Shown here: piece after piece, positions 1 to 8,008 of the stretch
How the letters are laid out: each line of letters starts with the position of its first letter
Numbering within the stretch: the stretch's first letter is position 1
NCBI GenBank assembly: GCA_001839685.1
Contig: MLAK01000118.1
Span: 1-10,764 of the forward strand
DNA length: 10,764 nt
Reading direction: 5' to 3'
Source of the DNA: Tritrichomonas foetus
Taxonomy: Eukaryota > Parabasalia > Tritrichomonadida > Tritrichomonadidae
Program-made: the position numbers and the translations under genes
Notes under the pieces: generated by a model
What the model saw: only the letters and a program-made list of their open reading frames with translations
What the model was told of the DNA's origin: nothing
Databases searched by the model: none

Positions 1-221
1 ACGGGTCACACCTATTCATTCCCAGGTATATACTCAACCTCTATTATAGTCCAGAATATAAAGGGAAAAAAGTGACATTTTTTTTACTTTCAGGTACTCT
101 CTATCATCATAACTAGAATCACTACTTAGAACATATTTTTGTTTATTAATTTTCTTATTTCCACCCTGTAAATAATTCATTAAATGTAATCTTGGCTTTG
201 TAAACTGACTGATGGCATTTA
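1..221. other. Left flank, no supported gene
   Basis: No gene is supported here. On the plus strand, frame 3 is open from the window edge to a TAG at 114-116 (37 codons) and frame 1 is open to a TGA at 73-75. Either could be the 3' end of a gene lying outside the window, but the length is what AT-rich DNA gives by chance and no motif is visible. The right end (218-224) contains the 3' end signals of the minus-strand gene. Confidence 0.3.
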
Positions 222-224
222 TTA
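218..224 (-). terminator. Stop codon with adjacent TAAA poly(A)-type signal
   Basis: On the minus strand the peptidase gene ends TAA and is followed at once by TAAA (TAATAAA over 224-218). A UAAA tetranucleotide at or just after the stop codon is the reported poly(A) signal in Trichomonas vaginalis. In DNA this AT-rich the motif is common by chance. It gains weight because the plus-strand gene ending at 5987 has the same arrangement. Confidence 0.4.
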
Positions 225-2646
225 GATCTTTTCATAAAAAAATAAATAGGGTGTAATTTGGATTTGATTAGGTATATATTTGGTTGTGTGGTTAAATATA
301 AACCCAAAATTTCCATTAGTCAGTTGGTCAAATTCATGAGGGAGAAGGATATCAATTTTATCATCATCAGAAAAATACCACATTTCTTGCATGAAAAAAA
401 GAGTTACAAAGTGTTGCAAAGATTGACCTGATCCAATATGAACAATGACTGATATCAAATTATATTGTAACCCACACACCAAAACTGTTTCTGGAATAGA
501 CTTGAAGTTTTTTTCTAAACTTTGAATTGTTAAAATAGGTGCTTCAAGATCTATTGAATCAATTAGAATTTCGTCTTGGGGATCAGCTTGAATTTCGTTT
601 GGTAAATCGCCCTCCATTTCTATGATTGAATTTATAATAGATCTTTCAGTAATTTCATTGGAAGATAATTTTATCATATAATGTGAGTTTATGCAATTAT
701 TATATTTCCATTTGATGGTAAAAAAGGAATCTAATTGATTGGGATCAATATCAATTTTATTTTCATGAGTGATTTTTTGGAATTGCTCAATGATATTATG
801 CAAATAATTGATTGGATCATAATCATCTAATTCAGGATTATACTCTGATGAATTGGTTGATTTGTTTAAATATTCAATAAAATTTTCTATTTTATCTTTT
901 GAAAGAAGAATATATGGCTTCATAATTCTGTAAAATGATTCAGATAGTTTAGAATTTGGATTAATTTGGCTAAGCATTTCATGAAAATATTTTTGACAGT
1001 TTGAAAGACTTAATAAAGTTAGAACAACACTGTATATATAACACTTAGATCTATTTTTTGTGTTATTAAAATTATTGGAAAGAGATAGGAAATAATCATC
1101 AGATTCATGAATGCTGGTTTTATTTTGGATAATGTTGTCATTATTAGAACTATTATCATTATTAGAAATATTATCATTATTAGTTTCTTCATTAGTTGAA
1201 GGAATACCGTGTTTTTCGATTTCCATGATTTGAATGAAAATTTTGCCAGTTCCATCTTTAATAATAATTTGATTTTCTATAGGTATATTTTTTATAATTG
1301 ATTTTACTTCATCAATTGTAATGTGTTTATCATAGCTGTTTAGTTTTTCTACTGTTATTTGAATATTTGCTTCCATTTTTTTAATAATCTCTTCAATTGG
1401 TGGTAAGGATAGGCTTTCCTTCTTTTTTGTTTTTGCAATTTCTTCTTGCATTTGTGATGAGTCAGATGTAATAGCAAATAATAAAGTAATTGTCCAAAAG
1501 ACTATATGAATATATTTTATGGAGGATTTTTTTATTTCCTTGATCAAATATTTTTTTATTATTTCTTTGGATTCGGGGCAATTAATAAAGAATTTTTGTA
1601 AAAAATTGGAACAGTGATAAAGATTTTCATAATTATGATGATCTAAGAGAATATATTGAATCGCTGCTTGCACAAATGGTTCCCAATAGTGACAATTATC
1701 CGTTATAAAAGATGAAATGAAAGCACTTATCATATCTAAAATGGAAATTCTCGATTCATATGATAATTCATGAAAATTTTGGTATTTTAAGAAATCTAAA
1801 GAAACTGCTTGATATACATTTCTTTTCCTACCAATTAAATGTGTGATTAATTGATAAATATTATTAATTGTTAATTCATAGTTTGCGACATTCATGAGAA
1901 GAGGAGGTAATTTATTGAGATCATCACTATAAATATTGTTTCTTAAAATTTTTAAAAGACATTTAACACCAGTTTGATGAGCATATAGACAAAAATTATT
2001 GGAAATAAGTTTTGCAATTGCATTAAATACAACTATTCTATTTTCATTAATAAAAGCAGGTGCAACTGCAAAACATGGATAATATTCATGCATCCATATT
2101 AAAGCTTGTGTTAAGATTTTCACACATATGACTTTTAAGAGACAAAAATTTGATTTAAATTTGAAATACTTTTGTATAAAATGAGAATAAAAATTTTCTA
2201 AAAAACATATTTCTTCTGGATTTTCTTTCCCTTGAATTTTGTAATTTCACAAAATATAAAATTGCTAATGTTTCAGGTGAAGCTTCAAATAAATTCGTGG
2301 TTAATGGTAAATTTGAGTTTTCAGGAATATCAAATCCTCTGAAATCTTTGGGAATAAGTGAAGGAATAATATTGGAATTTTCTGAAATATATTGATATAA
2401 ACAAAAATAGGCAAGTTGTGTTAAAAAGTGTTCGTTGCTAAAATCTTCATCTCCTCTTTCTTCAAAATGTTGTTTAATTCTTCCTTTAAAATGATTGATA
2501 ATCTCTTGAATACTATGAAAGTTGGGATATTCCTCAGCTTTGATATAACCAAATAAATCACACTTTTGATTTAAAGAATGATTTATATCACTGAAAGAAC
2601 GAATCATACGATTATTATTCAGTGGGTTTTTATAGGAAAGGTTCAT
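222..2646 (-). CDS. Divergent ubiquitin-specific protease (C19 family), split by one frameshift
   Basis: C19 peptidases remove ubiquitin from proteins with a Cys-His-Asp/Asn triad. The C-terminal quarter shows the late half of the fold. It has a His box (QHF, codon 411-413), a box with Trp, Tyr and three Asp (WYFSDDDKI, first Asp 366-368) and a final TPYLFFYEK like the family's AY.LFY. The His-to-Asp spacing is 15 residues. Upstream, KCYIYSVV (Cys codon 1041-1043) lies where the family's NTCYMNS Cys box is expected, followed by a Leu-rich stretch and QKYF, but the Asn-Gly of that box is lost. The catalytic part is short, about 270 residues. The start is ATG 2646-2644, with an in-frame TAA 12 bases upstream. 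The gene is open to 2155 in one frame and from 2246 to 222 in another, and the second piece has no ATG until 2093, so I read one gene of about 807 codons. The N-terminal half matches nothing I recognise. Activity is uncertain because the Cys box is degenerate. Confidence 0.65.
1133..1186 (-). repeat. Three 18-bp tandem units coding Asn/Asp-rich linker
   Basis: Three adjacent 18-base units (1133-1150, 1151-1168, 1169-1186) share the core TCATTATTAG. On the minus strand they encode three copies of a six-residue unit beginning NNDN. The tract lies shortly before the catalytic Cys and looks like a flexible low-complexity linker that grows by slippage. Units 2 and 3 differ only at their last few bases. 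Confidence 0.75.
2225..2240 (-). other. Probable frameshift site in the C19 peptidase gene
   Basis: The two frames of the gene overlap between 2155 and 2246. Read from the start codon, the frame becomes unusually basic (runs of Arg, Lys and Phe) past about 2230 and ends at TAA 2157-2155. The other frame over the same DNA is acidic and mixed, like the rest of the protein. One extra base in the coding-strand run CAAGGGAAAGAAAATCC would explain the switch (the ribosome must skip one base). The exact base cannot be fixed from sequence alone. Confidence 0.5.
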
Positions 2647-2746
2647 GGAACAAGAATATTATGGTAATTAGAATTTTTGAATACCGTGGTCATTAGACTT
2701 TTTGAATACAATATAAAATTGTCCATTTTTTGATCAATTTTGAAAA
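2647..2746. promoter_or_regulatory. Divergent promoter region between the two main genes
   Basis: This 100-bp gap separates two start codons facing away from each other, so it must hold both 5' ends. Trichomonad genes use an initiator element near TCAYTW close to the ATG. Two plus-strand candidates are visible. TCATTA at 2690-2695 matches the core but lies about 55 bases from ATG 2747. TCAATTTT at 2734-2741 is at the usual short distance (11 bases from A to ATG) but has A instead of pyrimidine after the TCA. For the minus gene, a TCAAAA lies about 30 bases upstream. None is proven. Confidence 0.35.
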
Positions 2747-5272
2747 ATGAAATCACTATATGAGTTAATAACATCAGAATACCAAGCTTTCTCATTTGTT
2801 CCTGATATATTTCCTCAACATATATGTGATGCATTAAAGAGTAATTCTTTAACTATTGAAGATTTTGATGAGCTTCCTCCAAAAGATATTTTTGTAAAAG
2901 TATCACTCAAAAGAACTGCTGATCCTAATCCAAAACCATCAAAGCTTAATTGTGATGAGTCTGTCAACACATCCATTTTTGCACACTGTTTCCCACCAGA
3001 TCATCCCGAAACAAATCATTCTGGTTTCATCACGACAGAAAACCCAAATATAAATTCAACAGAAAACCCAAATATAAATTCAACAGAAAACCGGCTTGAT
3101 CATGAATTTACTGATCATAATGACTTAGATTTAAACAAAAAAATTTTTGATGCAATTCATTTGTTTTTTAGTGGATTTACTCATTCAGTCGCAATTTCTT
3201 CGAAAAAACTCAAGCTCTCTCATGTTATTCAATTTGCTAAAGAATACAATATTATTGATGACACTACTGCCATTAAATTGATTCACAATCCAAAACCTTC
3301 ACAAATATATTCTTTCACACATAAAGGTATAAAATATAATATTTTAGATCTAAATCAATCATCCAAAGCAAGATATACTTCCATCAACAACTCTTGTTCA
3401 ATAACCTTAGATGATCTTATAAAAATCTTGTCATTCTATCAAAATAATTTTCATGATGATTTTGTTAATGCATTTGAGACATTTCGACTTAGAAAGAATC
3501 ATCATATATATGACATCAAAAAATCTTCTAATTCTAAGTATTATGATGAAGTGATAGTAAATTTTTTATTAGATTTGAAAGATAATTATTTACAATCTTC
3601 ATACAATCAAATACCTAATCAAATACCTAATCAAATACCTAATCAAATACCTAATCAAATACCTAATCAAAATGTTTTCAATATTATAATTTTAATTGGA
3701 ATTATTGGATTTCTATTAATTTCTCCTTTTGACATAAAAGAATATGATAATTTCATATCTTTTTTACAATTTATTACGCCTTTTGAACAAAAAGATATTA
3801 CTATTATTTTAAATAATTTGAGAAATTATTTATTATTCAGTCATATCAATTTATTTCATTTTCCAGAAAACGAAAATCAAGACATTATTGAATTTTTCTC
3901 TTTCCTTTCAGATTCGATAAATAGACGACAAAAGCTTCAAAAAATTGTAATTTTTAAAAACAACCAAGAACAAAGGTTCTTTCTTTCAATTTTCGAACCT
4001 TATTTAGCAGAAGTTATGTCTTTGAATACCCAAAAAGTATTAGTTTTCGGACCAAATATGAATCATCTTCATAAATACAATTTTATTCCAACCAAATTTT
4101 TCCATGTTTACGACAATGAAGGTAGCAATAGTAATGAATTATTTACATTTAAAGATGTAAGATCTCACGAAACATTTAAAAATATATTGGCTATTATAAT
4201 GAATCCTGAAAATGAATATTTTGATTTCCATCATGTTTGGGATTCAGGAATAATCAAACGAAATAATACTCTAATATTTCCTCCACCTCTAATCAAAGAT
4301 AATAAACCAAAAGGAATTGTAATTCTGAAATTTTATCCGATCTTATACAATCTACTTCAAAAGTATTGTTCAAAAGATGATGAAAAACCTTTTTCAATAT
4401 TAGGATCACCAGGCACTGGTAAGAGTACAATGCTTCCATATATTATTTTCCGATGGTATCAAATGAATGATTTATTAAATGAATATGGAAATTTGATTCA
4501 AACAATTATAATGAAACCCAATGATTATAATAATGAAAAACCACAATTCTTTTTTTTCCATCGTCGTAATGATACTTTATTATTGGGAATTGCAAACATA
4601 AGCATTTTCTTTAATATAGATCCCAACTTTATTCCAGCCTATCTATATATAGAGTATAGTTCAAATGGATCTTATTCTTTGCACTATAATAAGAGAGTCA
4701 ATATTAATCCATCAACTAACCTTTATTTATTCGATGAATATGCAGTAAATCCTAAAATATCACTCCATGTCAAGGTTAGGAAATATTTAATTGTAAATTC
4801 AATTGGAAGTGGATACAAACCGGCTAAAAAATGCGAAGAAAAAACAATTTTTTCATTTCTACCAACTCAAAACGAACTCCGCATGATTGCTTCTCTCATA
4901 AAGGACGAAATAACTCAAAAAGAATTCCACAAAAAACGTTGTTTAATTGGATATAATATTCGCTATATCATTCATTTACCATTTAACGATATAGTTGATA
5001 AAATTACTTATTCAATTTCTGATACTAAACCTCAAAAAATGTTTAATTCATTAAATAAACCAATAGTGGCTGTTAATCGCCATATCGAAGACATTAGATC
5101 ATGTATAATTTTTATATCATCACAATGTAAGAAAGGGACAGATATCTATGAATATTTCAACTGTTCATTGGATAAATATACACAATTTTCTCATTATAGT
5201 GTCCAAATCGGATCATCAGAAATTTCTCGATATTTAAAAAAAAACATATATTTTAAAACAAGAAGAAGCTAA
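2747..5272 (+). CDS. Crinkler/RHS-type P-loop ATPase, N-terminal and ATPase part
   Basis: Crinkler (oomycete/fungal) and RHS (trypanosome) proteins join a variable header, a P-loop ATPase and often a restriction-endonuclease-fold domain. Here Walker A is GSPGTGKST (residues 553-561, Lys559). Walker B is LYLFDE (Asp663-Glu664). IVNSIGSG near 682-689 sits where the family has its sensor strand. FLPTQNEL (704-711) resembles the family's MPxWsxxEL, and IGYNIRYII the GGIPRYVL-like motif. Residues 1-300 form a header I do not recognise, with no signal peptide and no oomycete LFLAK motif. Two in-frame repeats follow (residues 97-112 and 287-306), then a hydrophobic stretch at about 310-328. ATG 2747 is the first possible start, since TGA lies at 2741-2743. 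The printed stop at 5270-5272 is probably not the true end, because the C-terminal domain continues in another frame. Total reading is about 1079 codons. The family call rests on motifs recalled, not on a search. Confidence 0.65.
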   Translation: MKSLYELITSEYQAFSFVPDIFPQHICDALKSNSLTIEDFDELPPKDIFVKVSLKRTADPNPKPSKLNCDESVNTSIFAHCFPPDHPETNHSGFITTENPNINSTENPNINSTENRLDHEFTDHNDLDLNKKIFDAIHLFFSGFTHSVAISSKKLKLSHVIQFAKEYNIIDDTTAIKLIHNPKPSQIYSFTHKGIKYNILDLNQSSKARYTSINNSCSITLDDLIKILSFYQNNFHDDFVNAFETFRLRKNHHIYDIKKSSNSKYYDEVIVNFLLDLKDNYLQSSYNQIPNQIPNQIPNQIPNQIPNQNVFNIIILIGIIGFLLISPFDIKEYDNFISFLQFITPFEQKDITIILNNLRNYLLFSHINLFHFPENENQDIIEFFSFLSDSINRRQKLQKIVIFKNNQEQRFFLSIFEPYLAEVMSLNTQKVLVFGPNMNHLHKYNFIPTKFFHVYDNEGSNSNELFTFKDVRSHETFKNILAIIMNPENEYFDFHHVWDSGIIKRNNTLIFPPPLIKDNKPKGIVILKFYPILYNLLQKYCSKDDEKPFSILGSPGTGKSTMLPYIIFRWYQMNDLLNEYGNLIQTIIMKPNDYNNEKPQFFFFHRRNDTLLLGIANISIFFNIDPNFIPAYLYIEYSSNGSYSLHYNKRVNINPSTNLYLFDEYAVNPKISLHVKVRKYLIVNSIGSGYKPAKKCEEKTIFSFLPTQNELRMIASLIKDEITQKEFHKKRCLIGYNIRYIIHLPFNDIVDKITYSISDTKPQKMFNSLNKPIVAVNRHIEDIRSCIIFISSQCKKGTDIYEYFNCSLDKYTQFSHYSVQIGSSEISRYLKKNIYFKTRRS
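3035..3092 (+). repeat. 24-bp in-frame tandem repeat (TENPNINS)
   Basis: Two perfect 24-base copies (3035-3058, 3059-3082) are followed by the first 10 bases of a third. They encode TENPNINS twice and then TEN. Perfect identity at the DNA level points to recent duplication. The repeat lies in the polar linker after the header of the ATPase protein. Confidence 0.9.
3605..3670 (+). repeat. 12-bp in-frame tandem repeat (NQIP x5)
   Basis: Five perfect copies of AATCAAATACCT (3605-3664) are followed by a half copy AATCAA. They encode Asn-Gln-Ile-Pro five times (residues 287-306), just before a hydrophobic segment. A multiple of three keeps the frame. Perfect copies mean the array is young or being homogenised and is likely to vary in length between strains. 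Confidence 0.95.
5236..5244 (+). other. A9 run, likely frameshift joining ATPase and nuclease parts
   Basis: Nine consecutive A follow TATTT. In the ATPase frame the sequence after the run is a short basic tail ending at TAA 5270-5272. In the frame of the next coding piece it is open from a TAA at 5235-5237 straight through to 5987, crossing ATG 5292 without a break. Dropping one A therefore fuses both pieces. The shift could lie anywhere between 5236 and 5272, but this homopolymer is the obvious site. Causes could be an assembly indel, a real mutation, or transcript slippage on the A run. Confidence 0.6.
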
Positions 5273-5987
5273 GAAATTTTTCTTTGACATTATGTCTGAT
5301 GAATCAAAACTTCAAAAAGTAAAAGAAGCCTTTTTCGATCTTGATGTAAATAGACTTCAATATGCATCTCCATTCTTATTCTTGACACGCCAAATAAAAT
5401 GTTTTTATAATGAAAACCGAGAAAGAAAGTCAATGATAGAATCACAACAAATAGATCAGATAATGTTAAATGCTGCTTTTCAAGTAAAAAAGACAAAATT
5501 AAATAAGACTAAAAATGATGAGGAAGAAATAGAAGAAGAAAAAATTGATGTTGTAGATGATCCAGAAAAATTATTCACATCTGAAAAAGAAGTAGTTTAC
5601 TATCTACCACCAACAGTCAATGAACAAGGTATTGATGCAGCTTATAAAGGTATAATTAATGAGAAAATGACTATTATTCTCTTGCAATTCACCGTTTCTG
5701 ATTACCATAGTTTTCATATGGGTGTATTTGAATATTTTATAGATAAAATTGCTCAATATCAATCAAAAGTTGACTTAGAATTTTGTGTTGTTACTCCTCA
5801 TATCAACAAGAATTTTAAATTTGATCAATTAAAAGGTTATTGTACTGATTCTAAAAATTCTCATCAAAAAGCTAAATCATATAAACTTTTGAAAGTGGGA
5901 AAACGAAATGTGACATCTCTATTTTGCCAATACACCCAACGATATATATTTCGTCATGTAAGCCAATATCGAAATGATAACTTATAA
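5238..5987 (+). CDS. Crinkler/RHS-type C-terminal nuclease-like domain (continuation of the ATPase gene)
   Basis: The first ATG is at 5292 (231 residues from there), but the frame is open back to 5238 and the upstream residues read as natural protein, so I take this as the C-terminal part of the preceding gene and not a separate gene. Numbered from ATG 5292, a Glu-rich acidic linker (about 75-92) leads into a compact domain. It has PPTVNEQGIDAAY (Asp115), a strand LLQFTVS (Gln132-x-Thr134) and a His at 139. A strand FCVVTP follows about 30 residues later. That order (P..., D, QxTVS..H, then FVVP-like) is the pattern I associate with the restriction-endonuclease-fold domain ending Crinkler and RHS proteins. 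By family analogy it would bind or cut DNA. The gene stops with TAA at 5985-5987. If instead it is a separate small gene, it would start at 5292, only 19 bases after the upstream stop. Confidence 0.6.
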   Translation, partial: KKTYILKQEEAKKFFFDIMSDESKLQKVKEAFFDLDVNRLQYASPFLFLTRQIKCFYNENRERKSMIESQQIDQIMLNAAFQVKKTKLNKTKNDEEEIEEEKIDVVDDPEKLFTSEKEVVYYLPPTVNEQGIDAAYKGIINEKMTIILLQFTVSDYHSFHMGVFEYFIDKIAQYQSKVDLEFCVVTPHINKNFKFDQLKGYCTDSKNSHQKAKSYKLLKVGKRNVTSLFCQYTQRYIFRHVSQYRNDNL

Positions 5988-5990
5988 TTA

Positions 5991-5994
5991 TAAA
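5991..5994 (+). terminator. TAAA poly(A)-type signal after the Crinkler-like gene
   Basis: TAAA occurs three bases after the stop codon 5985-5987, matching the UAAA signal reported in Trichomonas vaginalis. The premature stop at 5270-5272 is followed by G, so it lacks TAAA, which agrees weakly with that stop not being the real gene end. Confidence 0.4.
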
Positions 5995-6162
5995 CTATTG
6001 TTTTACATTTATGGGCCGATTTCAATTCCCCAAAGTTCAATTTTTTAAAATTTTTCTATTGAATATTACATTTTTTGAATGAGAGAATCTTTGTTTTTGA
6101 ATACTAGTTTGGATTATGAGTATATCATCACATTATTTAGGTAACTAAAAATATGTTATACA

Positions 6163-7938
6163 ATGAGGCCTGTTAGTATATTATTTTGCACATTTGAAAA
6201 CAATGAAACGAAAGCGACAGGAGCAAGTTCTAATGTAGCAGGAGGAGGAGCTATTTTCATTCATAAATCTGTCACAGAATTAACTATCTTTGATTGTACT
6301 TTTCAGAATTGTCGAACATCCAAAGGTTCATATATGCTGTTGGAGATTCTATGGATAATATTAATATTTCGAAATACACATTTTCAAATATACCAGAGAA
6401 CCAATTTAATAGTATTTATATTAAATTGCCTCTGAAGAACGATTTATTTGAATTTAGCGAAAACATTTTCGATTCCCTTCATTGTACTGGAACAAATGGT
6501 GGATCGGGGTTGCATATACAAGCCGAGAAAAATTATGAGCTTAGGTCCTGCGAATTTATTGATTGTTATTATGGTGGAAGAAACGAAAATGGTATGTTTT
6601 ATATTGATGAAATTTCTTGAATATCAAGAAGAAATATGGTTTATATTATGAGGGATCAGGTGAAGAAATTACTATTGAAAACAATGTTTTCGATGGTATA
6701 AAAGGAGGAGATTCATGTGCATTCTGCATTAAAGATAGTACAGGTTCCCCAATTTTCAGGTACAATATTATTAAAAATCATCCTTATGAAAATATTACAT
6801 CAGGCGATTATGATAAACAGTATGTTGGACGAATTGAATGTCAAAATACAACAATTTGTGAATCATGTAATTTTACAGGAAATGTAGTTCATTCTACCTC
6901 AGGAGGAGGAAGTGAAATGCTATTAAAATCATCTACCAGTCACTATCTAAATTGTCAATTTGAAAATAATCAAGCATATTGCCCATATGACAAAACTACA
7001 GGTGATTCAGCTTCTCAAGGACAAGGAGGTGGTTTATGTATTGATACAAGTTCAGAAATTCTATGAGATTCTAATACAATTATAGAAAATTGTGTTTTTG
7101 ATAATAACAAATGTGACAAAGAAGGAGGTGCAGTTGCAATTTTATTATCATCAAAAGATCTCCGAGTTAGAATCTATAATCTATAAATTGACAATGTCAA
7201 TTTATTAGTAACCCAGGTGCGACACAAGATTTTAACAGTACTGAGAAAAATAATAAATTTGGTTGAGCTGTTTTTATTAACGATATTGGAAAATTTTCAA
7301 TTGAACGATGTATATTTAGAAAGAATCAAGCATTCAATGTACATGCAGTTTATTCATTAGGTGAAGGTCAAGTTTGGATTAAAGATGAATGCCAATTTAT
7401 AGATAATTCACAAAATTCAGAAAGTAAATGAGATTCACAAATTGCTATTGGAGGCTCTAATTTTGATTTCTCAAATAGTACAATTTCTCTTTCAAACGGT
7501 GCCCAATCTTATTCAAGAGCTATTTCTTTATTAACTGGTGGAAGTATGCATATTCATGATGCTACAACTCGTGATATTAAATCCGCAGACAAAATTGGTA
7601 ATGCTATTTTAATAGAAAAAGAAGCAGTTTATGGACTTGTTTCAAATGTTTCATTTATTGATGTTGGAACAGGTGAAGGATCAGCCATTTATTGTGATTG
7701 ATCATCAATCGATATTCTTGACAATAAATTTATTTTTAATGCTGGAGGGGATGGAATTAGTTCATCTATCGAAATAAATTCTACATCAAGTAGGAAACGT
7801 ACTTTTAACATTCTCAACAACCTATTCTATCGATCAAAAATGGCCTTTATTTATACTGCTCTTGAAAAAGGATCTCATACACCAGATTTAATTATAGAAT
7901 CAAATACATTTCAAAATTGTTATGCTATTAATCCATGA
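6163..7938 (+). pseudogene. Pmp-like right-handed beta-helix surface protein, decayed
   Basis: The translated pieces are full of FxxN (FENN, FDNN, FRKN) and GGA-type motifs (GGGAIFI, GGGLCID, EGGAVAI), the repeats of Chlamydia Pmp proteins and trichomonad Pmp-like surface proteins, which fold as a beta-helix outside the cell. The reading passes through three frames: 6163 to about 6335, about 6335 to 6617, 6617 to about 7190, then a return to the first frame to 7938. Each switch is explained by one missing base (near 6335, near 6618, near 7190). In-frame TGA codons interrupt it at 7064, 7264, 7429, 7699 and 7936. The first ATG leads straight into a repeat, with no signal peptide, so the 5' end is missing; no C-terminal membrane anchor is seen either. 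Traces may continue to about 8000 in another frame (a short SCAFVFRDTI-like piece). It is clearly not translatable as one protein in the standard code. Confidence 0.8.
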
Positions 7939-8008
7939 TGCTGCAAGAACAATTAAACAACCCCTTTCATAAAATAGTTCTTGTGCTTTTGTATTTAGAG
8001 ATACAATC

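Noticed and set aside
1019..1255. 78-codon minus-strand frame inside the peptidase gene
   Set aside because: It overlaps the catalytic Cys region and Asn/Asp repeat of the peptidase in another frame; it is a shadow.
3671..3730. Transmembrane helix at residues about 310-328 of the ATPase protein
   Set aside because: The hydrophobic run is Ile-rich, but the rest of the protein looks soluble and nuclear or cytosolic family members have buried strands of this kind; left as a note only.
5236..5272. Euplotes-style +1 programmed frameshift at the stop codon
   Set aside because: That system needs AAA before TAA. Here the stop is preceded by AGC, and the peptidase frame stop by ATT.
5290..5496. 68-codon minus-strand frame opposite the nuclease-like domain
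   Set aside because: It is antisense to a better supported coding region and has no recognisable content.
7064..7938. TGA read as Cys or Trp throughout this genome
   Set aside because: The two long genes contain no internal TGA, and at 7264 the repeat motif requires Gly, so a genome-wide recoding is not supported.
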